Shown here one piece after another: positions 36,487 to 45,216 of a stretch of 64,000 bases of DNA. The notes under the pieces were generated by a model that was not told where the DNA came from, did no database searches, and saw nothing but the letters and a program-made list of their open reading frames with translations. Made by a program: the position numbers and the translations under genes. The first letter of the stretch is position 1; every line of letters starts with the position of its first letter. The DNA comes from Kitasatospora albolonga (GTDB taxonomy: Bacteria; Actinomycetota; Actinomycetes; Streptomycetales; Streptomycetaceae): positions 5,140,001 to 5,204,000 of the forward strand of contig CP020563.1 of assembly GCA_002082585.1 (NCBI GenBank), read 5' to 3'.

Positions 36487-38810
36487 CCCCGCCCACCGCG
36501 TCCACCCCCACCGCGCCGCCCGCGAACGCGCTCACCGGGAAGCGTCGCATCGCCTTCGCCAGCTTCGTGGACGAGAACTACCTGCCCGGCTTCCTCACCC
36601 TGCTGCGCAGCCTCGCCCTGTCCAACCCCAACGTCTGCGAGGACTTCCTCGTCCTGCACGACGGGCTGCGCCCCGAGTCCGTCGGGAAGATCCGCGCCCT
36701 GCACCCGCGCGTCGACTTCCGGCAGGTGAACGCCGCGCACTACGACACGTACGCCAAGGGCGACCAGGACAACTACCTGGTGCGCAAGGCGTACTTCATC
36801 CTCGACGTGTTCCGGGTCCGCGACTACGACACCGTGATCACCCTGGACACCGACATGGTCGTCCTCGACGACCTGGGGGAGCTGCTGCGGCTGCGCGAGG
36901 GCCTGGCCGCCGTCCCGCAGTTCTTCTACGGACAGCACAAGCTGAACAGCGGGCTGCTGGTCATCCAGCGCGAGTATCTGACCGACGCCTTCTGCGCCGA
37001 GCTGGACGAGGTCGGCCGGGCGGGTACGTACGAGCTGGACAAGCACGACCAGGGCATCCTGAACGCCGTGCTGGACGGCGGCTTCGTCCAGCTGGACGCC
37101 CGCTTCAACTTCGTGAAGCGGCGGCTGTCGGGCGACCTCCCGGTCCCCGACGGCACGGCGATCCTGCACTTCACCGGGCGGCACAAGCCCTGGCAGGGCG
37201 GTGAGTCGGGGTACGGCGAGGCCGAGGCCCGCTGGCACGCGTACCACCTGTCCGACGCCGAGTTCCACGCCGCCTACCTCGCGACCGGCGGCACCAAGCA
37301 CCACGACCTGCTGGTCCACTACGGCACCCCGCACGTGCGGCGCACCGCCGACGTGGAGAGCGCCCGCAAGGTGGCCGCCGCCCACATCCTGGCGGGGGAG
37401 TACCAGGAAGCCGTCGACCTGCTCGCCCCGCTGCGCATCCCGGTCGACGAGTCCTGGCCCAACGAGGTGCTCGGGCACGCCCTGATGAGCGTCTCCCGGT
37501 ACGAGGAGGCCCGCGCCCAGCTCCTGCTGGCCGCCTCCGCGCCCAACCGGGCCGCGACCGCGTACGGGCGGCTCGCCCAGATCGCCTGGATTCACGGTGA
37601 CGACGAGGAGGCATCGCGCCTCGCGCTCCAGGGGCTCGGCGTCGACCCGACGCACCGGGCGAACCGGCTGATGCACCTGCGTACCACCGGCCTCACCCCG
37701 CCCGCCGAGGGCCCCGCCTCCGGCCAGCTCGCCCATGTCGCCTTCTACATGGAGCGCCAGGGCAACGCGGGCGACAAGCTGCTGCCCGAGAGCGTACGGC
37801 TGGCCTTCGGCCAGGACACCGGCCCCGACCGCTGGCACTCGGTCCACGCCCACCGGCTCTTCGACGAAGCGGCCCTGGAACGGGTCAACGCCCGCCGGGG
37901 GCTGGTCATCGGCGGCGGCGGACTCTTCATCCCCGACACCGCGCCGAACGGCAACAGCGGCTGGCAGTGGAACGTCCCCGACGAACTGCTGGAGCGGATC
38001 GACGTCCCCGTCGTCGTGTACGCGGTCGGCTTCAACGCCTTCGACGGGCAGGCGTACGGACACGGCCGCAAGCGGTTCCTGTCCAGCCTGCGCAAGCTGG
38101 TGGAGAGCTCCGCCTTCTTCGGGCTGCGCAACCACGGCTCGATCGAGAAGGTCCGGGACCTGCTCCCGCCGGAGCTCCACCACAAGGTCCGCTTCCAGCC
38201 CTGCCCGACCACGGTCACCCGGCAGCTGGTCGACGGCTGGCGCGACCCGGCCGGGCGCGAGGACACCATCCTGGTCAACGCCGCCTACGACCGGGCCGGT
38301 CTGCGCTTCGGCCACGACTACGGGCACTTCCTCCGCGAGATGGCCACCGCGGTCACCGCGCTCGGCGAGCAGGCCGAGGTGAAGTGCGTGGCGCACTCGC
38401 TGGACGACGAGCGGATCGCGTTCGACCTGCGGCGCGAGCACGGCATCTCGCTGCCGGTCATCCCGATGTACGACTTCGACAACGACGCGATACGGGACGT
38501 CTACGCCCGGACGAAGCTGGTCATCGGCATGCGCGGACACGCGGGCATGATCCCGTTCGGCTGCGGCACGCCGATCATCAGCCTGATCTCGCACCCCAAG
38601 ATGGCGTACTTCCTGGCCGACATCGAGCGGCCCGAGTGGGGCATCTCCGTCCACGACCGCCACCTCGGCGCCCGCCTCACCGAGCGGGCGACCGCGCTGC
38701 TGGCCGACCACGCGGCGTCCGTGGCGGATGTGCACGGCCGTCAGCAGGAGCTGTGGAAGGTCACCGAGGCCAACGCGGCGGACCTCCGGGTGATCCTGGC
38801 CGGCAGGTAG
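36483..38810 (+). CDS. GT8 glycosyltransferase fused to polysaccharide pyruvyl transferase
   Basis: This 775-residue protein combines two enzymes. Residues 20-265 are a GT8 (glycogenin/LgtC-type) domain with the metal-binding D122-T-D124 in TVITLDTDMVVLDD, the acceptor/donor block KLNSGLLVIQ, and HFTGRHKPW near 229-237. Residues about 285-405 look like TPR helices. From about 415 the protein is a pyruvyl transferase: GNAGDKLLPESVRLAF, the nucleotide-like GLVIGGGGLFIPD (473-485), and GMRGHAGMIPFGCGTPIIS (682-700). Such domains put a pyruvate ketal on a sugar. The predicted job is to add and pyruvylate a hexose of the polymer. A terminator hairpin follows. Confidence 0.85.
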   Translation: MTPPTASTPTAPPANALTGKRRIAFASFVDENYLPGFLTLLRSLALSNPNVCEDFLVLHDGLRPESVGKIRALHPRVDFRQVNAAHYDTYAKGDQDNYLVRKAYFILDVFRVRDYDTVITLDTDMVVLDDLGELLRLREGLAAVPQFFYGQHKLNSGLLVIQREYLTDAFCAELDEVGRAGTYELDKHDQGILNAVLDGGFVQLDARFNFVKRRLSGDLPVPDGTAILHFTGRHKPWQGGESGYGEAEARWHAYHLSDAEFHAAYLATGGTKHHDLLVHYGTPHVRRTADVESARKVAAAHILAGEYQEAVDLLAPLRIPVDESWPNEVLGHALMSVSRYEEARAQLLLAASAPNRAATAYGRLAQIAWIHGDDEEASRLALQGLGVDPTHRANRLMHLRTTGLTPPAEGPASGQLAHVAFYMERQGNAGDKLLPESVRLAFGQDTGPDRWHSVHAHRLFDEAALERVNARRGLVIGGGGLFIPDTAPNGNSGWQWNVPDELLERIDVPVVVYAVGFNAFDGQAYGHGRKRFLSSLRKLVESSAFFGLRNHGSIEKVRDLLPPELHHKVRFQPCPTTVTRQLVDGWRDPAGREDTILVNAAYDRAGLRFGHDYGHFLREMATAVTALGEQAEVKCVAHSLDDERIAFDLRREHGISLPVIPMYDFDNDAIRDVYARTKLVIGMRGHAGMIPFGCGTPIISLISHPKMAYFLADIERPEWGISVHDRHLGARLTERATALLADHAASVADVHGRQQELWKVTEANAADLRVILAGR

Positions 38811-38824
38811 GACGTACGAAAGGC

Positions 38825-38860
38825 CGGTGGGGCGGGTCCGTTTCCGGACCCGCCCCACCG
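38825..38860. terminator. Bidirectional hairpin terminator
   Basis: A perfect 16-base-pair GC-rich stem closes on a TTTC loop between the convergent GT8-pyruvyltransferase (+) and polysialyltransferase-like (-) genes. Confidence 0.8.
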
Positions 38861-38895
38861 CCGTGTCCTGCGCGAAGGGCTACCGCCCCACCGCC

Positions 38896-40251
38896 CTACC
38901 GCCCCACCGCCCGCCGCAGCGACCGGGCCCGCCGGACCGCCCTGCGCACCGCCGCACTCCGCGGCAGGAACGAGAACTGCGCGGGCACCCCGCCCGGCAG
39001 CCCCAGCGAGGTCAGTCGGCGCCGCTTGAAGTACCGCCAGGTCACCGGGGTCAGCCGGGTCGAGAGATACCGCTCCGCCGCCGCCCGCAGCCCCGGGTGG
39101 AGCCTCGGCTGCATCGCGAACCCGACCGCCGCCACCAGCGCGGACACCTCCCGCTCGGCGTCGTCGCCGGGCCGCCGCTCCGCCACCGCGACCCGGTCGC
39201 CCAGCTCCGGCAGCAGCGCGTCCACCAGGGTGACCGGCATCCGGTTGCTGTTCTCGTACGGGGAGAGCCGGTCCAGCAGCAGTTCCGTACCGACCCGGGC
39301 CACCGGCAGCCCGTAGAACGCCGAGGCGGTGAGCAGCGCCGTGGAGAAGCAGCCGACCACCAGGGCCGGGCGCATCCGCTCGTAGAGCACCTCGGCGAGC
39401 ACCGGAGCCCGCAGTATCCCGGTGTCCAGCACGGTCAGCTCCGCGCCGAGCCGCGCCGCCTCCGCCTCCATCGACCGCGACCACTGGGCCGGGGCCGTCG
39501 GGTGCGGCTTGAACACCAGCCGGGTGTGGCCGAGGGCGACCGCACCCCGCATCATCCGCAGATGCAGCTCCTCCTCCTCGGCGGCGGAGATCAGCCCCAG
39601 CGCCGACAGATACTGCCCGAGCAGCAGGGCCGGGGCCTCGACGGACGGCAGCTCGGCGGGGGCGGCGGCCAGCTCGCCGAGCACCTTGAGGAAACCCTCG
39701 GTCTCCACGAGGACCGGCTCCACCCCGAACTCGGTCAGCAGCAGCGGCTTCAGACCCGGCACCAGATCGAGGTGCAGCAGCCGCCGCACCCGCGTCCCGA
39801 CCAGCGGATCGAGCTTGTTGCGGGTGGGCCCGTAACTCATCAGCCCGTCGGCGTACACATCGATGGGGGCGCCGGTGAAGATCTCCGTGATCGCCATCGC
39901 CGGGTTGACCTGGATCGACTCGACGGCCAGCTCGATGTCGTCGTCCCCCAGCTCCCAGGCCAGCCGCAGATGGCGCTCCCACAGGGGGATGTCGTCGGGG
40001 CGCGGGGACCAGCGGCTCGGGTGGAAGGGGGCGATGGTCCCGTTCCAGGAGACCACGTCGTCGAACCGGCCGCGCAGCCGCTCGAAGCCCGGCATCGCGT
40101 CGAGCGCCGGGGTGGTCTCGGGGACGGCGGCGTTGTTGCAGACGACCAGGACCCGGCGGTCGGCCGGGCCGAAGCGGCCGGTGTCCAGGGCGGCGGCGAG
40201 GGTGGCGGCGCCGTAGAGGGTGGAGGCGGCGAAGAGCTGGGTGGTGCTCAT
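38896..40251 (-). CDS. Polysialyltransferase-like glycosyltransferase
   Basis: This 451-residue protein resembles the alpha-2,8-polysialyltransferase family of bacterial capsule loci. The three motifs of non-GT29 bacterial sialyltransferases can be placed: a D/E-D/E-G-like A-D-G at 134-136 (IDVYADGLMSYG), the HP motif in FKPHPTAPAQ at 248-253, and the S/T motif in VVGCFSTALLTAS at 298-310. The first acidic residue is Ala, a deviation. The C-terminal 60 residues are very basic, fitting contact with a membrane or polyanion. It overlaps the GT2 gene by four bases and likely elongates or caps the nonulosonate chain. Confidence 0.8.
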   Translation of the reverse strand: MSTTQLFAASTLYGAATLAAALDTGRFGPADRRVLVVCNNAAVPETTPALDAMPGFERLRGRFDDVVSWNGTIAPFHPSRWSPRPDDIPLWERHLRLAWELGDDDIELAVESIQVNPAMAITEIFTGAPIDVYADGLMSYGPTRNKLDPLVGTRVRRLLHLDLVPGLKPLLLTEFGVEPVLVETEGFLKVLGELAAAPAELPSVEAPALLLGQYLSALGLISAAEEEELHLRMMRGAVALGHTRLVFKPHPTAPAQWSRSMEAEAARLGAELTVLDTGILRAPVLAEVLYERMRPALVVGCFSTALLTASAFYGLPVARVGTELLLDRLSPYENSNRMPVTLVDALLPELGDRVAVAERRPGDDAEREVSALVAAVGFAMQPRLHPGLRAAAERYLSTRLTPVTWRYFKRRRLTSLGLPGGVPAQFSFLPRSAAVRRAVRRARSLRRAVGR

Positions 40252-41240
40252 GCGGACGTCACCTCCTTCGCTCCCTTCGCGGTGGTGGGCCGACGTCGCA
40301 ACCGGCGCAGCAGCGTGGCGCGTTGGACGTCCATGGAGTCGAGCGCCTCGTCCAGCACGGCCTGCGGCATCCGGCCGAGCGCCTGCGCGCTCCGCGACTT
40401 CAGCATGCGGGCCACCGCCGGTTCGAACCTCCCGATCGAGTTCATGTGGTGGAAGATGATGGCGCAGTACGTACGGACCGCCTTCGGCAGCAGCGCCTCG
40501 GCCTCCGGGTCCTCGGCGGTCTCCCGGACGACCTGGTCGAACGAGCGGATGAAGTCGAGCTGGCGGGCGTCACCGATCTGCGTCAGCGAGGAGGCCACGC
40601 CCCGCCGGTAGAAGACGCCCAGCAGACCGAGCACGGCGAAGGACTCCGCGCGGCGGTGCAGCCGCCAGATCCACGGCCGGTCCTCCGCCGTGCGCAGCCC
40701 GTCGGTGAAGTGCAGCAGCCCCGCGTCGAGCAGCCTGCGGTGGTAGAGACCGGCCCAGGCGTACGGGTAGTCCACCGAGGTGGTCCGGTCGGCGGGCAGG
40801 ATCGCGGTGCGCGGGTCGGTCACGGTGTCGCGCCGGCCGTGCGGGACGCGGTGCACCGTACGGTGGGTGCGCTCGACCTGGACATGGTCGGTACGGACGA
40901 AGTCGCAGCCCAGCGCCTCGGTACGGGCGAGGAGCTCGGCGAAGTGGCCGGGGGCCACCCAGTCGTCGCCGTCCAGGAAGGCGATGTACTGCCCGCGTGC
41001 CGCGTCCAGCCCGGTGTTGCGGGCCGTGGCCAGCCCCCCGTTCTGTTCGTGTCTGTGCACGACCGCCCCCGGGATCTCGTCCCGGGCGCGGAGCAGGATG
41101 TCCGCCGTCCCGTCGGTCGAGCAGTCGTCGACAAGGATGAACTCGAAGTCCTCGCGGATATTGGCCCGAAGACTCCTGAGGGTGTCTGGCGCATATGTCT
41201 GCACGTTGAAGAACGGCACGATGACGGAGAGCTTAACCAC
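40248..41240 (-). CDS. Family 2 glycosyltransferase
   Basis: This 330-residue GT-A enzyme begins VKLSVIVPFFNVQTYAPDTL and has the nucleotide-sugar motifs FILVDDCSTDGT and IAFLDGDDWVAP (the DxD equivalent) near residue 90. The C-terminal part, with RRRAESFAVLGLLGVFYRRG, is like wall-teichoic-acid and capsule transferases. GTG at 41240 is chosen because a TANNNT hexamer lies seven bases upstream; ATG at 41246 is the alternative. It is the first gene of a two-gene unit with the polysialyltransferase-like gene. Confidence 0.85.
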   Translation of the reverse strand: MVKLSVIVPFFNVQTYAPDTLRSLRANIREDFEFILVDDCSTDGTADILLRARDEIPGAVVHRHEQNGGLATARNTGLDAARGQYIAFLDGDDWVAPGHFAELLARTEALGCDFVRTDHVQVERTHRTVHRVPHGRRDTVTDPRTAILPADRTTSVDYPYAWAGLYHRRLLDAGLLHFTDGLRTAEDRPWIWRLHRRAESFAVLGLLGVFYRRGVASSLTQIGDARQLDFIRSFDQVVRETAEDPEAEALLPKAVRTYCAIIFHHMNSIGRFEPAVARMLKSRSAQALGRMPQAVLDEALDSMDVQRATLLRRLRRRPTTAKGAKEVTSA

Positions 41241-41580
41241 GTGCATGACGTTAGAACGGGCCGCGGCACAGGCACTGTCCCCGGCGAGGACGTCGGGTGA
41301 ACGGCGGCCGTCGATGCGGTGAACCCATGCGGTGAACCGGCATGACGGCCGCCGTACCGCCCCTCTCCTGTGCGGGAAGGCCGATCACCGGTGGGAAATG
41401 CGCGGCATTTTCGACGGGCGCGAACCATGGTGAACGGTGCGTGGAATAGAGGTGAATTACCGTCTCTGCCAAGAGATTTGATGTTCCGGGAGACCGATTC
41501 CCCAAGAGGCGGCTCGCTGTTAACCATTTGTTGCCGTCACGTTGGGCCGCGCATCGAAATGCCTTCCTAACTTCTAGGAC
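41241..41580. promoter_or_regulatory. Divergent promoter region of the glycopolymer locus
   Basis: About 340 bases separate the GT2 (-) and DUF6716 (+) genes. The right half (41395-41580) is A+T-richer than the flanks. On the minus strand TAACGT (41253 to 41248) ends seven bases before the GTG at 41240. On the plus strand TAACTT (41568-41573) ends seven bases before the GTG at 41581. Both could be -10 elements of leaderless transcripts. Neither has a clear -35 hexamer. Confidence 0.45.
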
Positions 41581-42972
41581 GTGCCCCCACGTACCAGCAA
41601 TGCGGCCGATCCGGCCCGAACCCCCGCCGAGCCCCGCCCGGCGCTCCGGGTCGCCGTCCTCGCCGACTCCGACACCCGGTGGAAATGGGGCGCGCTCACC
41701 GCGCGCCGCCTGACCGCCGAGGTTGCCGGGACGGACGGGCGGGGCGCGCGCCCCGTCGAGGTCAGCGGGCTGCTGCTGCGCGGCCGGGCCACCCCGACGC
41801 CCCGCCAGCTCGCGGAGGTCGGCGAGGTCGGGATCGAGGCGGAGAAGGTCCGCGAGGTCACCGCCGTCGAGTTCCTGCACACCGTGCGCGACGAGGGGTA
41901 CGACGTCGTCGTCCTCGCCCTCGTCGGCGGCGGGGTCCAGGCGATGCTGCACGGACTGGCCGCGCTGCACCTCACCCGCCGCCCCGTCATCGTCACCGGA
42001 TACGTCGGCGTGGTCTACGAGAAGCTCGCCGACGGCCTCCTCCTCCGCCACGGCGCCGACATCGTCCTCGCCAACTCGGCCCACGACGCCGGGCGTTTCC
42101 GCGCGGTGTACGAGGGAGTGGACGCCGACGCATCGGCCGTGACGGAAGCCGCGCTGCCGTTCCTCGGCGGAGCCCCGTACCGCCCCGAAGAAGGCCGCGA
42201 CACCGTGGTGTTCGCCGCCCAGCCCTCCGTACCGGCCTCCCGCGCCGACCGTACGTACCTGCTCCGCCGACTCGTCGAGCACGCCCGGCTGCACCCCCGC
42301 CGCGAGGTGCTGCTCAAGCTGCGCTCCAAGCCCGGTGAGCACACCACGCACATCGAGGAACTCCCGTACCAGAAGCTCGCGCAGAAGCTGCCCGGCGGGC
42401 TGCCGCCCAACTTCCGCCTGGTGTACGGGCACATGGGCGAGGTCCTGGACCGCACCGACCTCCTGGTCACCGTCTCCTCGACCGCCGCGCTGGAGTCCCT
42501 GCACCGCCGCATCCCGACCGCGGTCCTCACCGACCTCGGCGTACGCGAACCCCTCGGCAACCACCACTTCGTCGGCTCCGGGCTCCTCACCTCCTGGGAC
42601 AAGCTCGACGGCGGGTTCCGCCCGCGCCCCGACAGCGGGTGGCTGGCCGGTCAGGGCGTGGCCGCCGACGGTTCGTACGGCACCGCCTACGACACCGCCC
42701 GCGCCAGGGTGGCCGAACTGCTGGCGGAGGGCCAACTCCCGCCCCTGGCCCCCTACTACACGCCCGCCACCGCCCCCGGCTACCTCCCCGGCATCCTCGC
42801 CCGCCACCACCTGGCCCCCGACGGCACGCCCCTGCCCGGCGCCGCCGCACCGCAGGAGCCCGGCCGGGTCCGGGGCGCGGTGCGGGAGACCGTACGCAAC
42901 GCGGCGCGCGGCGCCTACCGGCACGGCGTCCAGCGCGTCGCCCCGGTGATCCGCCGGATGGGGGAGCTGTGA
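41581..42972 (+). CDS. DUF6716 putative glycosyltransferase
   Basis: This 463-residue protein appears to be the actinomycete DUF6716 type of putative glycosyltransferase. The N-terminal half starts with LRVAVLADSDTRWKWGALTA, the GT-B-like first strand and loop. The second half has VVFAAQPSVP, VLLKLRSKPGEHTTH and the donor-site-like LVTVSSTAALESLHRRIP near residue 300. The last 50 residues are basic and amphipathic. It is the first gene of a run of four that includes CMP-sugar synthetase and NeuB, and its stop overlaps a possible GTG start of the next gene. Its donor is probably an activated sugar of the same polymer. Confidence 0.75.
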   Translation: MPPRTSNAADPARTPAEPRPALRVAVLADSDTRWKWGALTARRLTAEVAGTDGRGARPVEVSGLLLRGRATPTPRQLAEVGEVGIEAEKVREVTAVEFLHTVRDEGYDVVVLALVGGGVQAMLHGLAALHLTRRPVIVTGYVGVVYEKLADGLLLRHGADIVLANSAHDAGRFRAVYEGVDADASAVTEAALPFLGGAPYRPEEGRDTVVFAAQPSVPASRADRTYLLRRLVEHARLHPRREVLLKLRSKPGEHTTHIEELPYQKLAQKLPGGLPPNFRLVYGHMGEVLDRTDLLVTVSSTAALESLHRRIPTAVLTDLGVREPLGNHHFVGSGLLTSWDKLDGGFRPRPDSGWLAGQGVAADGSYGTAYDTARARVAELLAEGQLPPLAPYYTPATAPGYLPGILARHHLAPDGTPLPGAAAPQEPGRVRGAVRETVRNAARGAYRHGVQRVAPVIRRMGEL

Positions 42973-42977
42973 CCACT

Positions 42978-43037
42978 ACTTCAGGAGCTTCGATGACCCC
43001 GACCGTGACTTCAGGGGCCTCGACGACCCCCACCGTC
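42978..43037 (+). repeat. 30-base tandem duplication at start of CMP-sugar synthetase gene
   Basis: Two adjacent 30-base units, ACTTCAGGAGCTTCGATGAC and so on, agree at 25 of 30 positions and encode TSGAS[M/T]TPTV twice. The first unit contains the likely ribosome-binding site GGAG and the ATG at 42993. Confidence 0.8.
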
Positions 43038-44258
43038 CTCGCCGTGATCCCCGCCCGCGGCGGATCGAAGGGCGTGCCCGCCAAGAACCTCGCCGAGGTC
43101 GGCGGCATCCCGCTGGTGGCCCGCGCGGTGCGCGCCGCGCTCGGCGCCCCCGAGGTCACTGACGTCGTCGTCACCACCGACGACGCGACCATCGCGGAGG
43201 CCGCCCGCACCGCCGCCGCCCACCTCGGCGCCGCCCACCGGCTGCACTGCGTGGAGCGCCCCGCCGCCATCGCGGGCGACACCGCGACCAGCGAGGCGGC
43301 GGTGCTGCACGCCCTGGACGTCTACGAGGCCGAGCGCGCCCGCACCGTCGACGTGGTCCTCCTCGTCCAGTGCACGAGCCCCTTCGTCTCCCGCGAGGAC
43401 ATCGACGGGGTGGCCCGCGCGGTGGCCCGGGAGGGCGCCGACACGGCCGTCACCGTCGCCACGTTCCACGGCTTCGTCTGGCGCGACGGACACGCGGTGG
43501 AGGAGGGCACGTACGGCGTCAACCACGACAAGTCCGTACGCCCCCGCCGCCAGGACCGCCCCCAGGACTACCTGGAGACCGGCGCCGCCTACGCGATGGA
43601 CGCGGCGGGCTTCCGTACCCACCGCCACCGCTTCTTCGGCCACACCGCGCTCGTGCCCACCGACCCGGCCCGGGTGCTGGAGATCGACGACCCGCACGAC
43701 CTGGCCCGTGCCCGCGCGCTCGCCCCGCTCCTGGACCCCTCGCCGCTGCCCTCCCTCGCGGACGTGGACGCGGTCGTCCTGGACTTCGACGGCACCCAGA
43801 CCGACGACCGGGTCCTGGTCGACTCCGACGGCCGCGAGACCGTCGCCGTCCACCGGGGCGACGGCCTGGGCATCGCGGCCCTGCGCAAGGCGGGCGTCCC
43901 CCTCCTGATCCTCTCCACCGAACAGAACCCGGTCGTCGCCGCCCGCGCCCGCAAGCTCCAGGTCCCCGTCCTGCACGGCATCGACCGCAAGGACGAGGCG
44001 CTCAAGCAGTGGTGCGACGAGCAGGACATCGCCCCCGACCGGGTCCTCTACGTCGGCAACGACGTCAACGACCTGGGCTGCTTCGCCCTCGCGGGCTGGC
44101 CCGTCGCGGTCGGCAGCGCCCATGACTCGGTACGCGCCGCGGCGCGCGCCGTCACGACCACCCCCGGCGGCTACGGCGCCATCCGCGAGATCGCGGCCTG
44201 GCTGCTGGGCCCCACCCTCACCGCTGACATCTCAGCCCCCACTGTCCCCACCAAGTAA
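42993..44258 (+). CDS. CMP-nonulosonate cytidylyltransferase fused to HAD phosphatase
   Basis: This 421-residue protein has a cytidylyltransferase domain (residues 13-245) with the CTP-binding VLAVIPARGGSKGVPAKNL, and QCTSPFVSREDI, RQDRPQDYLETGAAYAM and IDDPHDLARA typical of NeuA. Residues 258-405 are a KdsC-like HAD domain with all catalytic parts: D264-F-D266-G-T-Q-T-D271, S308-T309, the Lys of RKDEALKQW, and GNDVND at 365-370. It probably removes the 9-phosphate and then activates the sugar as CMP-nonulosonate. ATG at 42993 has GGAG five bases upstream; GTG at 42969 is an alternative. NeuB is the next gene, 12 bases away. Confidence 0.88.
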   Translation: MTPTVTSGASTTPTVLAVIPARGGSKGVPAKNLAEVGGIPLVARAVRAALGAPEVTDVVVTTDDATIAEAARTAAAHLGAAHRLHCVERPAAIAGDTATSEAAVLHALDVYEAERARTVDVVLLVQCTSPFVSREDIDGVARAVAREGADTAVTVATFHGFVWRDGHAVEEGTYGVNHDKSVRPRRQDRPQDYLETGAAYAMDAAGFRTHRHRFFGHTALVPTDPARVLEIDDPHDLARARALAPLLDPSPLPSLADVDAVVLDFDGTQTDDRVLVDSDGRETVAVHRGDGLGIAALRKAGVPLLILSTEQNPVVAARARKLQVPVLHGIDRKDEALKQWCDEQDIAPDRVLYVGNDVNDLGCFALAGWPVAVGSAHDSVRAAARAVTTTPGGYGAIREIAAWLLGPTLTADISAPTVPTK

Positions 44259-44270
44259 GGAAGCACCACC

Positions 44271-45206
44271 ATGACCAGCACCTCCCGCCTGCGCACCTTC
44301 GGCACCCGTACCGCCGGACCCGGCCGGCCCGTCTACATCACCGGCGAGATCGGCATCAACCACAACGGCGACCTCGGCAACGCCCTCGCCCTGATCGACG
44401 CGGCCGCCGAAGCAGGCTGCGACGCGGTCAAGTTCCAGAAGCGCACCCCGGAGATCTGCACCCCGCGCGACCAGTGGGACATCGAGCGCGACACCCCCTG
44501 GGGCCGGATGACGTACATCGACTACCGCCACCGCGTCGAGTTCCGCGAGGAGGAGTACCGCGCCATCTCCGAGCACTGCGCCGAGCGCGGCATCGACTGG
44601 TTCGCCTCCCCGTGGGACACCGAGGCCGTCGCCTTCCTGGAGAAGTTCGACGTCCCCGCCCACAAGGTGGCCTCCGCATCCCTCACCGACGACGAGCTGC
44701 TCCGCGCCCTGCGCGCCACCGGCCGCACGGTCATCCTCTCCACGGGCATGTCCACCCCGAAGCAGATCCGCCACGCGGTCGAGGTGCTGGGCAGCGACAA
44801 CATCCTGCTCTGCCACGCCACTTCGACGTACCCGGCGAAGGCCGAGGAGCTGAACCTGCGGGTCATCAACACCCTCCAGCAGGAGTACCCGAACGTCCCG
44901 ATCGGCTACTCCGGCCACGAGACCGGCCTCCAGACCACCCTGGCCGCCGTCGCCCTCGGCGCCACCTTCGTCGAGCGCCACATCACCCTGGACCGCGCCA
45001 TGTGGGGCTCCGACCAGGCCGCCTCCGTCGAGCCGCAGGGCCTGACCCGCCTGGTCCGCGACATCCGCACCATCGAGGCGTCCCTCGGTGACGGCGTCAA
45101 GAAGGTGTACGAGTCCGAGCTCGGCCCGATGAAGAAGCTCCGCCGGGTCGCGGGCGTCGTCGCCGAGGCCGAGAACACCCCGGCCCCCGAGCCGGTCGCG
45201 GTCTGA
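44271..45206 (+). CDS. neuB: NeuB-type nonulosonate synthase
   Basis: This 311-residue TIM-barrel enzyme condenses phosphoenolpyruvate with a mannose-type sugar. YITGEIGINHNGDLGNALAL, DAVKFQKRTPEIC, WFASPWDTEAVAFLEKF, KVASASLTDDELL, LSTGMSTPKQI, CHATSTYPAK and IGYSGHETGLQT match the NeuB/SpsE family. It ends after the barrel and lacks the roughly 60-residue SAF (antifreeze-like) C-terminal domain found in NeuB and human NANS. With no NeuC epimerase nearby, mannose or mannose-6-phosphate is the more likely substrate, giving Kdn or Kdn-9-phosphate. It follows the CMP-sugar synthetase by 12 bases. Confidence 0.88.
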   Translation: MTSTSRLRTFGTRTAGPGRPVYITGEIGINHNGDLGNALALIDAAAEAGCDAVKFQKRTPEICTPRDQWDIERDTPWGRMTYIDYRHRVEFREEEYRAISEHCAERGIDWFASPWDTEAVAFLEKFDVPAHKVASASLTDDELLRALRATGRTVILSTGMSTPKQIRHAVEVLGSDNILLCHATSTYPAKAEELNLRVINTLQQEYPNVPIGYSGHETGLQTTLAAVALGATFVERHITLDRAMWGSDQAASVEPQGLTRLVRDIRTIEASLGDGVKKVYESELGPMKKLRRVAGVVAEAENTPAPEPVAV

Positions 45207-45216
45207 GCGCCGACCG

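Noticed and set aside
36366..38858. An 830-codon minus-strand open frame opposite the GT8-pyruvyltransferase gene
   Set aside because: Its product is repetitive Val/Gly/Arg/Asp-rich sequence with no domain, while the plus strand has clear enzyme motifs and third-position GC bias.
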